Position numbers and translations under genes: made by a program
Shown here: one piece after another, positions 42,833 to 55,370 of the stretch
Layout: each line of letters opens with the position of its first letter
Numbering within the stretch: position 1 is the stretch's first letter
The notes under the pieces: generated by a model
What the model was told of the DNA's origin: nothing
The model's input: only the letters and a program-made list of their open reading frames with translations
The model's database searches: none
From: Mikania micrantha
Lineage: Eukaryota > Streptophyta > Magnoliopsida > Asterales > Asteraceae
DNA: 64,000 bases
Assembly (NCBI GenBank): GCA_009363875.1
Contig: CM018694.1
Coordinates: 1,860,001 to 1,924,000 of the forward strand
Direction of reading: 5' to 3'

Positions 42833-43369
42833 TGTCACACCCCGGGCCGGCAGGCCGGGTCGGAGACCCGTCGGGCGGAAAGGTCCGGAGGCGTGATTTG
42901 AATCAGAGTGATCAGATTGTTACATTGCACATGATGATATGAGAAATACTAAAATACGTTAAATGAATAAAATTAAATTACAACTACTTCATAATTTAAT
43001 TCTATTACAACTTGACTTGGACATCTGGAATGTGGACCAGATGTCCCACAAGAATTTGCTTGCACAAGTGCAAGTCTTGAATCTTGTAACCAAAGTGGCA
43101 TGGAAGATTCCATGCTGGAGTTGTAGATTCCTCTAAGGAATCCTATCTTTCTCTTTCTAAAAGTCATCCTGCTTTCGCCTGTTATTCACCTGAGAACAAG
43201 TAAAATCTGTCAACACTAGGTGGTGAGTTCACGCAAGTTTTAAAAATGTTAACTTTGTAAAAGGTTTAATGAAAATCTTTCCATTCACAATAGTTTTGAA
43301 AATGGTGTGTGAATGGTGTTGAAAACAAGTATGAATTACACAAGCGCTTAAGTCTGAACCTCATTACTA

Positions 43370-43473
43370 AAACCATCCCAAATCATCGAAAATAGTTTAT
43401 ATATGGGGCGTATGTAGAGCCAAATCTCAGCCGCCAGCCCACCACCCCTTTGGTAATCCACGAGGATGTCCTT
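43370..43473 (-). other. Diverged structured module inside solo LTR H
   Basis: On the minus strand: AAGGACATCCTCGTGG, then GGTGGTGGGCTGGCGG, then a GAG/CTC apical pair, then TACATACGCCCCATATATA. These are the landmarks of the A/L module in the same order. The long outer stem is not well preserved here. Confidence 0.5.
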
Positions 43474-44639
43474 AATGGAAATCAGACTTCGTCGCTTATG
43501 TACCTCTATTCGACACGACACGACTGATGTGAAAGAAATGTCATGAGAAAGAAGTGTATGCTCTGTCTCCTGATATAAGAAAAATTGTTTTGTTTTGTTT
43601 ATTTGCAAATCACAAAGTTTACACTCCTTTCTTGTGGTCTAACATTGTTTGTTGTGTACTCGTTTGAAAATCGTTCAAGACCAGGTCTTGAACATTTGTT
43701 TGGTTTGAAAACTCTTGTATTGTTAGTGTGGTCTGTCCGTAATATCACCCATGTGCTCATTTACCAAACCTAACAGATATGCCCTTGTTGATTAGTTCCC
43801 CAGGAACTAATCCGAATTGTTGTTTCACGTTGTATGCGTGTAACGTACCAGCCTCGGCGCTGGAGGTTGGTTAGACCTATGGTACCATCTACTTTACCGT
43901 CAGTTGACCCGCGTCAACTAATGGTAAATGACTCTAAAGGGACTTACTTGAAAATTCCTCAGCGAATTCTTGATGGGTATGTTTTGTGGACACATGTTCT
44001 AGTGAATTACCCTAGACATATATGCAAAGTTGATTGTTTGTTTGATGGGGGATTCCCATGAAAATGATTGTTTTCGATTGTGCACTACACAATTCCCCGG
44101 GGTTCGTGTCCGTTCACCTCTTGTTGGGCACAAAGCCTCGAACTGTTGTGATCAACGGACATCTCCTCGCTGATTTGTGTTATTTTTGTTGAGTTGGAAA
44201 AATTGAATGGAGTGATGAACGCTCTATAAAATAATTGAAAATGCTCTTATTCGAATAACAATCAAATGAGAGGTTCAGAGTTGATCTTTTCATTGAAATT
44301 ATTTGGAAATAACTCTTATTCGCTGATCATTCTAATAAGAGGGTTCATGTTCTCAGCTCCAAATTATTAGGAAGGCAATAAGTTAAAGAAAAAGGGGTCT
44401 ATGAACTCACTTGTGGTTATGAGGCATCGACGCACTCACTCGGTATGTTCTCTCGGTTTGAATTCTATGTTACAAGTTAGTTAATTAGGTGTTGGATGGT
44501 TGTGTGTTCAGTGTTTTGATGTGATTTTGGAAAATGTGTTTTTTAATTTCATTTTATCTTGATTAGATTTAGACTTTGGTCTAAGGTTCGATTCTATCGA
44601 CGCAGATGATGTTTGATAGGAGTTTCAACACTTAGCCAT

Positions 44640-45330
44640 TTTTGGGCTTCTCTGGTGTGAATGGCCTGTTCGTGGGAACGTCCTTCATTCACACAAATGG
44701 AATGATGCGAATGCATACTTCCATTCGTGCGAATGGGCCTCCATTCATATGGTGGTCCCATGCGAATGAGTCTGTGTCATTCGTGTGATTGCTCTTTCGT
44801 CCAATAGCTCGTTCGGGCGACTTTTCTCAGCGAATGGGCTTCTCGTTCGCACGAAGGAGCCTTTCGTTTGGTTCATTCGTCTACAGATTCACCAAGAATG
44901 CCATTTTTGAAATCAGTGGTTGTTTTCGATGTTTTTATGGTCGAAATTGATGGTAAAACGTTTTGGAGTGTTTTGATGCAAAGGATCGGTGCTAATACTT
45001 ACTGTGGAGCTCGTATTTGACCGAAATGGGTTAAAAATGGTTGAAATCTTGAAATGGAGGCGTTGGGGTTGAAATACACATGATTTGGACGGTGAAATGG
45101 TCCGATTTCGCGTGGAAATGGTTGAAAAATTGAGTGGCCGAGAGTGGGGTTCCGTTCAGAGAGTTGGGTGAAAAATGGGTTTGAAAAACGGAAGTGTTGC
45201 TTTTATAGATTAATGAGTCATTCGTACGAATGGCTCCCATTCGGCCGAATAACTGTGGCTGTAAAGCTTCACCGAATGAGGCCTATTCGTACGAATGAGG
45301 TTTCATTCGTACGAATGGCTGTGTGTTTTA
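44640..45330 (-). repeat. CATTCGTACGAATG palindromic word cluster in H
   Basis: Perfect or near-perfect CATTCGTACGAATG palindromes at about 45218, 45265-45290 and 45303, on the promoter side of the minus-strand TATA. Looser ATTCGTGCGAAT / CATTCGC variants lie at 44680-44890 downstream. The same word occurs in fragment N. Confidence 0.8.
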
Positions 45331-45783
45331 AAATTTTGATTGTTTGTTAAATTGTTATTATTTTATATCAGTGTTAAAAGACTCACGTAGACATCTGTAT
45401 GAATCGTCACCCATACCAAAGTCGCATTGGATTTAACTGCTGGCATTGTTTTTTACTGTACAGAAATCATTTAGTGTATCAAATCTAACAATAAATCCAC
45501 ATGGATTGTCACCCATGCCGATATCTCGTTGGATCCATACTCCAAACGTTATCCATTCAGATTTTGTTAATTTTTTTCCCTCACAAGGTGTTTGTCTTTT
45601 CTTCTGATTCATGTTTGCGTGATTCAATGGATTTTTCCTAACTATTTTAGGAATAACCCGTGTATTTTGATTGTTGTTTGTTATCCTTATCGTCACTCTC
45701 GTAACACAATGTCTTACACTGTGGTTGTGTACACCATTGGATTTCAGACTCATGGCAGCTCGTATGCCGGTTGTCACAATTAG

Positions 45784-46400
45784 GTATAATCACACTTCTT
45801 CTCCTACTAATTATACTCCTATTGGTAATAAGACGGAAGACAATGAATCTGTACCCCTCTCTCCCACATTTCTTCCTAATATTATTTCTGAAATAATAAA
45901 CTCACCTCCTAAGTTGTATTCATCCAGTGTATTTCAAAATTTTTTATATCCCACTGATACAAACTTAGAAGTATCTAAGGATGAATCCTTAGAAGAAGTT
46001 CAAATAAAAGACCCTTCAAAACAAAAGTAGATTGTTCCTTCAATGAAAACTTCTCCCATCATTGAAGATATAAAAACAAAAGAAACCTCAAATGAATCTG
46101 AGGATGCTATGCTCAAGGAAAAGCATCCTATGATTGACATTAAGTTTCCTCCATCTCATCCTCACCCTCCTTACCCAATCATGAAAGTTAAGAACCTTTC
46201 ATTCCAAATTATTCTCCCCTATCATCTGCTTGTACTAAATGCTTTAAGTACAACCATGCTATTGTGGATTGTTGGACAATGACTCCTCTTGAAAAACTTA
46301 GAATTAAAATAAAGGCAGAAAAGGCTTCATCCTCAAAATAACACCTTCTAGCAAGGAGTAAAAGACCAAAGAGACAATTAAGGCAACGGTTATAGCCAAA
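45784..46400 (+). pseudogene. gag C-terminal remnant of element J
   Basis: Frames rich in S, P, E and K, then a zinc knuckle CTKCFKYNHAIVDC at 46231-46272, followed by WTMTPLEKLRIKIKAEKASSS in the same frame. Stops and shifts throughout. Confidence 0.65.
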
Positions 46401-46669
46401 TGCCACATTCCTCATTCCATACACCACCACCTTTGACCCAATTCCAAGACCTCTAACTGTTGGACCCACATCCTTTCACTCATCTACAGTTAAACCATCG
46501 CATTATTCTCCATTTGTAGCAAGTTCATCATCTTTGAACTCACAGATTGATGTTTTTGATGATGCAACAGCTGATAAATAATGTGAAGAAATAAACTCAC
46601 TCTCAAAATCTCTTCCTCATCTTAACCAAATAATAGACCCATATCTAACACATTGTATTTAATCCTTAT

Positions 46670-49600
46670 ATTCAGAAAGCTTCTTCACATTTGAATAATC
46701 TATGGTATGTGGACAGTGGAGGCTTTAGGCATATTACTGGATGCAGGTCAATCTTAAATAACTTCACTCAAAAAAAAGGAGGATCTGTGTCCTTTGGGAA
46801 TGATGCAAAGGGTTGGATAGTCGGATCTGGGTCTGTCTCAAGTGGAAAGCTACACTTTAATGATGTGAGCTTAGTTGAGAATCTCAATTTTAATCTCTTG
46901 TGTGTATCTCAATTAGATGACAAAAATTATTGCTCGTTTTCATAAGAGATAGCTACAAAATCCATTCTCCTAAAATAAAGGTGTTAATTGACAAACACAC
47001 TCTCTTGACTGCCAAGAGAAGTGGAAATGTCTATGTTGTCAACATGGCAACTGAAACTCAGTCCTCAACTCTCACCTGCTTTATTGCAAAATCTTCATCT
47101 TCCGAAACTGCCTTATGGCACAGGAGATTTAGCCACTTAAATCATCAATCCCTACATAAGCTTTCAACTTTGTCACTTGTAAGAGAATTACCTTTCAAAG
47201 CATTTCACTTTGAAGGTCGATGTAAATCTTTCACAAAAGGGAAGCAACATAAATCTACACGTAAATCTATAGAGAAATAAAAAACAACAGCATGCCCTCA
47301 TATGCTTCACATGGACCTATTTGGTCCCGTGAAGGTTGCTTAGTTAGAAAAAGGCATTGCCTAATTGTTGTATATGATTAGTCTAGATTATGATGGACAT
47401 TCTTTCTATTCAGCAAAGATGAGACTACTGACAAAATAAAGGCTTTAATCACTCAGATTGAAAGACAATTTGATCTTCCAGTCAAAATGATAATAAGTGA
47501 CAATGGAACATAATTCAGAAATCATGTTCTTGATGAATTTTTTTACATCTAAGGAATTCTAAGACAATAAATTGTTCCTAGGACTCCTGCTTAAAATGTA
47601 GTTGTATAAAGGAAAAATATAGCACTCATTGAAGCAGCAAGAACCATGCTAGCTGACTCAGGATTACCCTTGTCTGTCTGGGCTGAAGCAGTAAACATTG
47701 CTTGTTATGTTTTGAACAGAGTTCATATTGTTAAAAGACATAGCAAGACTGCTTATGAAGTTCATTGTAAAATAAAGCTTCTCATCTCATTCTTCAGAGT
47801 GTTTGGATGTCCTTGCTTCATACTTAACACAAAGGATTCCTTTTCCAAGTCTGCTGCAAAAGTGGACTCTGGATATTTTGTGGGATACTCTCAAACTTTA
47901 AAAGCTTATAGGGCCTTCAATCTTAGAACAAAGATTTTAGAAGAGACCATTGATGTAAAATTCAATGAGTTCTCATCCCCTTCCTTTCCTGCTACTCCTG
48001 AAGATTTGTTTGATCTTGACAATCTAATTTGTCTTCCTTCAGTTTCATCCTTACCCACTACTTCCGAATCATGCCAAACTTTGGAAGATCTTTCCTCAAT
48101 TGATGATTTCTAAGGATCTCCTTCATCATTTCATATAACTCCTCATCCAAGAAATCTTTCAAATCAGGTTGAGCAAGTCTCAACATCTTCAACTCCCATA
48201 GTTGATCACACTTCAATTCCTTCAGTGCAGGAACCTTCTCCTTTAGCTGCCGAATCTCCTTCTTCAATTGAGAATTTACCATCATCTGATGCTGCTTCTA
48301 CAAATAACTGTCTAGAGATCATTCCCTATGATAAAAATTATCCTCTAGAACAAATCTTAGGTGATTTGAAGAAAGGTTCTCAAACCAGAAGCCAAATTGT
48401 AAACTTTTGTGTTCATGTTGTCTTCTTGTCTCAAATAGAGCCATCTACATATCAAGAGGCCCTAAAAGATAGCAATTGGGTTGAAGCTATGCAAGAAGAA
48501 TTGCTTCAATTTAAAAGACAAAATGTTTAGACACTATGTCCCTTGCCTAAAGAAAAATACCCTATAGGAACCAGATGGGTATTTAGAAACAAAACCGATG
48601 ACAGAGGCATTATGGTCAAAAATAAAGCTAGATTGCTAGTTCAAGGTTACTTCGAAGAGGAAGGGATAGAATATGATGAAACCTTTGCTCCTGTAGCTAG
48701 ATTAGAAGCTATCAGACTCTTCCTTGCCTTTGCAATCTCTCATAACATAAAGGTATTTCAAATGGATATCAAAAGTGCCTTTCTATATGGTAAAATAAAA
48801 GAAGTCTATGGCTGCCAGCTACTAGGATTTGATGACGTTCATCATCCTGACTGGGTGTACAAACAGGACAATGCTCTATATGGACTAAAACAAGCTCCAA
48901 TAGCCTGTTATGTAACTCTATCTCAATTTATTCTCTCAAATAAATTTACCAGTAGAACCATAGACAAAACACTATTCACCAAAAGGAATGGAAAATATCT
49001 TCTCTTGGTTCAAATATATGTTGATGACATTATATTTGGATCAACAAATCCATCCTTATGTAAACAATTTTCAAAGCTCATGTCTTCAAAATTTGAAATG
49101 AGTGCCTGAAGTGAACTAAAAAAAATTGAGGACTTTAAATTCAACAAACACCCAATGGTATTTTTATCATTAGTCAAAATACATAAAAGATCTTTTGAAT
49201 AAATATGAAATGACTGATTATAAAACAATTCCTACCCCTATGGCAACTGCTCCTGGAATTGCACTAGATGAAAGTGGTGAACTTGTAGATCAAACTCTCT
49301 ACAGATGTATGATTGGATCATTGACATATTTAACTGCATCAAGACCTGACATTATGTATGCTACATGTTTTTGTGTAAGATACCAATCTTCTCCAAAAAA
49401 ATCTCATTTATCTTTTGTAAAAAGGATATTCAGATACCTAAAAGGTACTTCTACACTAGGTATCTGGTATCCTGCTAATCAACCTTGTAGGCTTGTAGCT
49501 TTTTCAAATAGTGATTATTTTGGATGCTCTCTTACCAGAAAGTCAACTTTAGAAGGATATCAATTCATTGCAAATTTTTTGGTATCCTAGCAAAGCAAGA

Positions 49601-49950
49601 AACAAACTTTCGTTTTAAATTCAACTACCAAAGCATAGTACATTGTTGTAGTACAGGACAAGTCCTATGGCTTCAATATTAGTTATTGGAATTTGGGATA
49701 ACTGAAAATAAAAACCCCATTTTTTATAGACAGTGAAGCAGCCAAAAACATAATAAAAAATCATGTCTATCAGTCTCAAACCAAACACATAGAAATAAGA
49801 CACCACTTCATAAGAGACTGTTATGAAAATGAACTAATTGTTCCTGAAAATGTCTCAACAACTGATCAAGTTTCTGATATTTTCACGAAACCTTTAGACA
49901 CAGCCACCTTTGCCAAATTTGTTGCAAAATTAGGCATAATAAGCCTGAGT
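46670..49950 (+). pseudogene. pol remnant of element J
   Basis: Protease piece at 46691-46945 (WYVDSGGFRHITG). GAG-pre-integrase piece at 46930-47280 (LWHRRFSHLNHQSLHKL). A very degenerate integrase core at 47281-47645, still showing DNGT. Integrase C-terminus at 47646-48113. Reverse transcriptase at about 48430-49109 with FQMDIKSAFLYG and an intact YVDDIIFGST near 49018. RNase H at 49195-49950 with stops, ending near GIISLS. Many single-base breaks; not functional. Confidence 0.9.
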
Positions 49951-50837
49951 TAAAACTGCAACCTCTGAATCATAAACAACTTGTATTAAAATTTTAAATT
50001 ATTGTTTTTACTTTTATTGAAATTCTCATCACTATCTTAAAGGTTAATACGTTGGATAACCTAACAACGGATCAAAAGGATATAACCACGGATTGAATTG
50101 CTTCCGCTCAAACTTCCAAGGTTATATCTAACTACTAATAGACCAATGTAAAATATATCAGTTGTTGTATTTTACTATGCTTATCTATCATTGGTTGACA
50201 TCTATCCATTGTGACATTCCCTTCCACCTTCTGAGGTTATACTAATAACCCTCAGTGGTCATTAGCTTCGATGTTTAGATATTTTTACCACTTGCCACTT
50301 TCTGTCTCTCAGTATTTTCTCCTATATATATCCGTCGTTCCCAATTCCGTCTTTTTTTCATCCGCACTGGTCCTAATTTTTGCTACAAAACTCATTAGTT
50401 TTTCTCTTGATCACATTGCTTAACTTAATCCTTGATCAAGAATGGTGAGTTCAAGCTTCCAGATAGATGTTTGTGAGGAATGTCCTCTGGCTCGGTGCAA
50501 TCACTCTAATCAAGTCGTCTGAGCTTCATGCTTAAGGTGATTTAGAGTGACGGCATCAGACCAGGCTTCATTCCTATCAAACCACTGTCCAGGTGTTTAC
50601 AAAATGTTTGACTGATTATGTTATTATGTCGTTTTGTAGCCTCTCTCCTTTTTCCTTTTTTGCCGTTGTTAACTTTTACAGGTTTGACTAAAACGTAAAA
50701 TTCATTGTTTTGTTATAAGTACTACCACTTTTTCTCTGTAGATCCGCACTTGATTTTATAACGGTCACTGCCCTGAATCAATTTTGGACAAACTCTTCTA
50801 TAGTGACCAAAGATGATATTGTTGAAGCATCACCTCT
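49951..50837 (+). promoter_or_regulatory. J spacer with internal TATA box and splice-like signals
   Basis: No gene in 49951-50300. TATATATA at 50323-50330 lies about 110 bp before an ATG (50442-50444) that abuts a strong donor-like GTGAGT (50445-50450). Two acceptor-like sites follow: TTTTACAG ending at 50681 and TTCTCTGTAG ending at 50741. The layout echoes the promoter-exon-intron arrangement before the D 3' ORF. Confidence 0.45.
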
Positions 50838-51387
50838 GTGGTTGCCGAACAACAGGTTACCATAACCCCTTCACTTATTTCTTCTGCTTTGAATCTTCTT
50901 GATTCTGACTCTCCATCCACTTTTACTATAGGTCTTCTTCACACTGAGTTTGTTGAGTGTGATTACCAGGGAGACCTAAAAAATGGAGTTTTGTACAAGA
51001 CTTTCTTTCGACCCAAGTACAAGTTTCTATACCACACAATTCTTCAATGCTTGTCACAAAAGACAACAAGTTAGGGAGAAATGCCTTATGACAGGCAAAG
51101 AAATTGGATGATACTAAGGACATTCCGTCCAAGGTAAACCCACATTCACCTCTTCTTCCACACCTGCAAAGGTACCGACCAAACAGAAACCAACATCCAA
51201 AGCCCCCTCCAAACTTACTTCCAAAACGCCCAAAAAGACTGTTCCGGAAGATGAGATCCGTGAACAAGTCATTGTCCCCACTGGACAACATGATCCACCT
51301 AAAACAACCTCTCAGGTGAGTCAAGAATCTCAAATCGAGCCTGCTCCTCATCCTTCCTCTCAAAAGGATGATGATGTACTCCAAAGG
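50742..51387 (+). pseudogene. Extra 3' ORF remnant of element J
   Basis: A frame includes NQFWTNSSIV, then VTITPSLISSALNL, then LYKTFFRPKYKFLYHTILQCLSQKTTS, open from 50838 to 51074. This corresponds to SFWES, AIRI and KYKLVAHVLLHCLSMRKGTFDE of the C/D ORF. After a stop a K/P-rich frame follows (KVPTKQKPTSKAPSK). Cut at 51388 by LTR K. Confidence 0.6.
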
Positions 51388-51454
51388 TGTCACACCCCGA
51401 GCTGGCGGGTTGGATCGATTTTCCCGTCGGGCGGAAAGGTCTTGGGGCGCGATA
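51388..51454 (-). repeat. LTR K, terminal 67 bp of a minus-strand Gypsy LTR
   Basis: TGTCACACCCCGAGCTGGCG to GGGGCGCGATA closely matches the start of G (25862) and less closely H (42833). Element L inserted after base 51454, so the rest would be beyond the right edge. Confidence 0.75.
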
Positions 51455-54400
51455 TGTAACATTACTGTACTTTCGGTTGTCCGTACGTCCGTACATCCGT
51501 ACGAATGTACTGTTACGACCGGAGATTTATGATTATTAATGATTATGAAATTATTGATTGTCATTATTGATATCATCTCTATTTCTGGTATGCATGTTAT
51601 AATATATGATACGCGTAAACCATGGGAAGTTTAGTTGTAACCCAACTAAACAGAACCAGAGAGTTTATCGCAGTGCTATTACTGATGATTATGAATTATT
51701 GGTTTGGAATGAGAATGGATTTGGGATGGAACTGGGAGTTTGTTATGGTCTGGTTACTAAACATAGTTAAGGACACATGGTCATGGTTTATCGAAATAGC
51801 GGTGGGACGGTGTAGGGGAGGTTGCGATCTACCTCTGCATATGCCCTATACATATGCATATTTCGGTCTATCATGGATGTGTCAGTGACTAGGGTTTAGT
51901 GGGTTTTGGTTTGGGAAATGATAATATTAAAGTTATAAAATAATGGAAATTTAATTATGCGAAGTGAGGTTACGGATATCATTTAACGAGAATATTAATT
52001 CAGAAATATTAACTTAATAATGTATTCGCGTGGGTGACGATTCACACGAATATAATTATTAAGAATAATATACTGAAACGATATTCCATAAATAATAAAT
52101 CAAATCGAAATACGATACGAGCGTTGGATTCGCAAAGGTGACGATCTTTACGAATACGTACGCGAGTAACGCGTTTCGACGAGATAATTAAATAATATCT
52201 CACGATATAAAATTAATAAATAAAACTTAAAACGTTTATTAGGAATCACAACCTAAAATGTTTTCGAATAAATTAAATTATTTAAATAATTATTTAACGT
52301 TAATAAAACAAAAGTGATTTACGAAACAATTTATTTAAGCTTATTTTAATTAAACAAAACTAATTTATTTAAAACGATTTATTGTTTTAAATATATTACG
52401 TTAGAAAACCGAGCATGTGGTTACATTTCATGATTATTAAACGAGATCTGTTACGAGACAATAGGTATTTGGAAATCATGATAATTAATGAAACTATGTT
52501 ATTATTTAAACACTTTATATTAAATATTCTTAACGAAAGAAAAACCGAGTTTTATTATGTTTTATCGCGATAGAAACGAGACCGAACAGGGGAACGAGAC
52601 ACGCGATATAAGGAAGATTATTTCCTTCCTTCTTTCATTTCTCACCATATCTCTCTCTCTCTAAAAATACACTCACACACATTCTCCTCCTTCTCTCTAA
52701 CATTCCGAGCTCGATACTTGACGGATCTTCGAACTTTCGGTGGCTACGCGTTCGTGAGGTCGAGAGGAACACGGGGATACCAAGAAAACGGTCGATCTCT
52801 TGCGATTTGCAGGTGAGAATCCCAGTTTACTTTTCGTTTCTCGGTTTGAAAACCCTAATCGGGCTTAGCTATCATATTGTATACGAATTATGTTTTGTAA
52901 TGTGTAAATCGGGTTGTTGTTGAACCATGGGAAGTTGTTGATGATCTTAACCTGCAAAAGTTCGATTATGAAGAGGATGATGGACTGGTTCGCAACACAG
53001 CTTGAGGGCCGAACCCTTGCTGGTTTAGCCGAACCCCTGTGGCGGCTGTGATAGTGGCTTTGTCAAACCCTAGGGGCCGAACCCTCCTGCACCGAACCCA
53101 GTCTAACGAGCCTTTGCAGGTTAAGCCAACGAACCTTCGACCATCCTCGAACCCAGACGAACCCATGCAGCCCTCAGCGAACCCTTGTTCTATGAACCTT
53201 CAGCCCCGAACCCTTGATCATCTTAAGGCTGTACTACATACTAGCGAACCCTGTTGGTGTAGCGAACATGCATGGACCATGGGACCCACGAACCTTCCTA
53301 TTGAAATGTCGAACCTTGGCCATGGACGAACCTTTGCACATCCAGGAGACAACGAACCCAAGTCAGACTAGAAGCCGAACCCTTTCCTCCTTCGGCCAGA
53401 TCTACGAGATAACAACCACGAACCTTAAGACTAAATGGGCCGAACCCATGCTTTGGATTAAGGGTTCGCTGCCCAATGGAAAAAAAAAAAATCAAATCTT
53501 GATTCATTAAGGGGTTTGAGATAAATAGAGGACATGATTTATATACATATACATATGTGGATTAACATGCATGCATGGGGAATTAGAGTGCCACCTTTTC
53601 TGGATATCATTGGGTTAAAAACATGAGGATGATTAAGTTATAACCTTCTTAAACTTAAACGGAATACCTTTTTGCGTAATAAATTAAACTAAAGTGGGTG
53701 GCCTAATTACGCATGCATGCATAAACAAAGGTGTGTATGAATAAGAATAATATTTTAAATACACTTCATTATGAAAAGTGAAGACATAAACTTCAAGTAA
53801 TTATCAACTCTAGATGATAGAAATTAACAAGTTTAATTCACATGTTGCAAAATGATCATCTAAACGCCTTAGGTGTTGCAAGTTAACTTAGAGTAAACAA
53901 AATAAGTAACTAAACACGTAAGGATTTAAATGGATACTAATTTAAAATAAAGCTATATGCTTATGAGTGTGAAATGAAACATAATTACAGATAATTGAGT
54001 GGATCTTGCTATTCATTTACGCGAGCGCGCATACTTCTAAAACATTAAATCTAAGGACTACAGGTGAGTTCTCATAACCTCCTTTTCTTTAAACTGTTTT
54101 AGTTTTTGAAACCCGGAGGTGAAACATGTATACCAAATTAAATATTATTTTGATAACACAAGGTTAATACCTGTTTATCAATATGATATTCACATTTGAA
54201 ATTATCATTATTATGGGATTATCTCTTATTATTTTATATCCATGTAAACATTGTCATTGACCTAGGTCAATAACAAAGATTACAAGTATTGTCACAAATC
54301 CCGAGAATCATCGCTCTTAACTTCGGTTAATTGCTTTGACATCGTGTATTGTCACGTGGACGGTTTCCACATCTGTGAAGCATTGCCTTTGACTTCGGTT

Positions 54401-55149
54401 ATTTGCTTTGGCTTCATGTATTGTCACGTGGTTAGCGACCACTTCATGATTCATGTATCTAACTTATGTTAAATACATAAGGAATCATGTATAGTCACGA
54501 ACATTGATTGAGAATATGATTGATTGAGTTTGGTTGATTGGTTGTGGATTGATTGCTTATATTTGATTATGATTATTTGTGATTGGCTATGATTGATTAG
54601 GTTATGTGGTTATGTGATTGTGTATGTGTTTGACTGTTGAATTGATGGATGTGAGTTGGATTATCTCATACAGGTATTCATATGGATTTCTCAAGAAGAT
54701 CATAAGTTTTATACCCGTTTTAAACAAAGCTTTTTAAAAACCATTTTAAGCATAAACTTTCAAACGCATTTTACTAAAACATTTTTAAATATAAAAACTT
54801 ATGATTACTCACCAACTACTTTTGTAGTTGACACTTGTTTTCTTACATGTTTCAGGTGATGGAGACAAGTAGGAATGAAGAGAGGATCTCTTCTATTTTG
54901 GACATCATCATCATATAGGATCTTGGACTTAGTTAATTAACTAAATTTCTGGCGATTAGAGTTTAGTTAGTTTAACTAAATCTTTTGTGTACTTGACATA
55001 CTTGATTCATGATAAACATGATTTTTGTGTAATTATTGTGGTTGATTAAATGATATATGATGATATGATTTAGATGCCCATGAGCTTGTGAACAATCTAC
55101 ACATCCCTCGTGGCATCCCGATGATTCCGCCGTCGGTCGGGGTGTTACA
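51455..55149 (+). repeat. 5' LTR of element L (3695 bp)
   Basis: TGTAACATTACTG to GGTGTTACA. The same landmarks as A: CCGTACGTCCGTACATCC near the start, module (51766-51887), TATAAGG (52607-52613), CGAACC cluster (52985-53470), AGGTGAGTTC (54062-54071), ACTCACC with hairpin CAACTAC / GTAGTTG (54807-54830) and CAG|GT at 54853-54857. It differs from A mainly by indels and by a segment (about 52400-52530) absent from A. Confidence 0.95.
51766..51887 (+). other. Structured module, LTR copy (L, 5' LTR)
   Basis: Arms 51782-51798 and 51859-51875 are the same as in the A LTR copy, but the apical hairpin has switched to AGGGGAGGT / ATCTaCCTCT, still paired with one more wobble. The 3' LTR copy is at 61578-61699. 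Confidence 0.7.
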
Positions 55150-55152
55150 GAT

Positions 55153-55164
55153 TGGTATCAGAGC
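55153..55164 (+). other. Primer binding site of L
   Basis: TGGTATCAGAGC, three bases after the LTR end, complementary to initiator tRNA-Met. Confidence 0.93.
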
Positions 55165-55370
55165 CTGGGTTATAGGGAATTAGGTTACTAGAAATGGTTG
55201 ACCTAGTCTATAACCGTAGGATACCCTAGTATGAATAAATTCATACACTAGTTAGTATATTCAGGATTTCATGCTTATGTGTTTATTACATGTTAATTGA
55301 ACTCCTGTTATACATCTGATATATATGCTGCTTATTGATCTCTTGCTTACGTGTGCCCTAATGATTCGAT

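Larger units (their letters stand above)
42833..45778 (-). mobile_element. H: solo LTR of a Gypsy element (2946 bp) with target duplication
   Basis: On the minus strand it runs from TGTGACAACCGG to GGGCCGGGGTGTGACA. Both sides carry ATTAG (42828-42832 and 45779-45783), with no internal region or second LTR, so it is a solo LTR left by LTR-LTR recombination. Inside, on the minus strand: GGGTGACGATTC near 45400, CATTCGTACGAATG words around a TATA box TATAAAAG (45200-45207), donor-like AAGTGAGTTCA (plus 44402-44412), a copy of the structured module (43370-43473), and the ACTCACC / hairpin / CAGGT box (43185-43230). Confidence 0.9.
45784..51387 (+). mobile_element. Element J: strongly decayed SIRE-like Ty1/Copia element
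   Basis: Gag scrap, protease, integrase, reverse transcriptase, RNase H, a spacer with a TATA box, and a scrap of the extra 3' ORF, in the same order as in D. All frames are broken many times. Its 5' part lies left of H and its 3' end is cut by LTR K. More diverged from D than C is. Confidence 0.85.
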
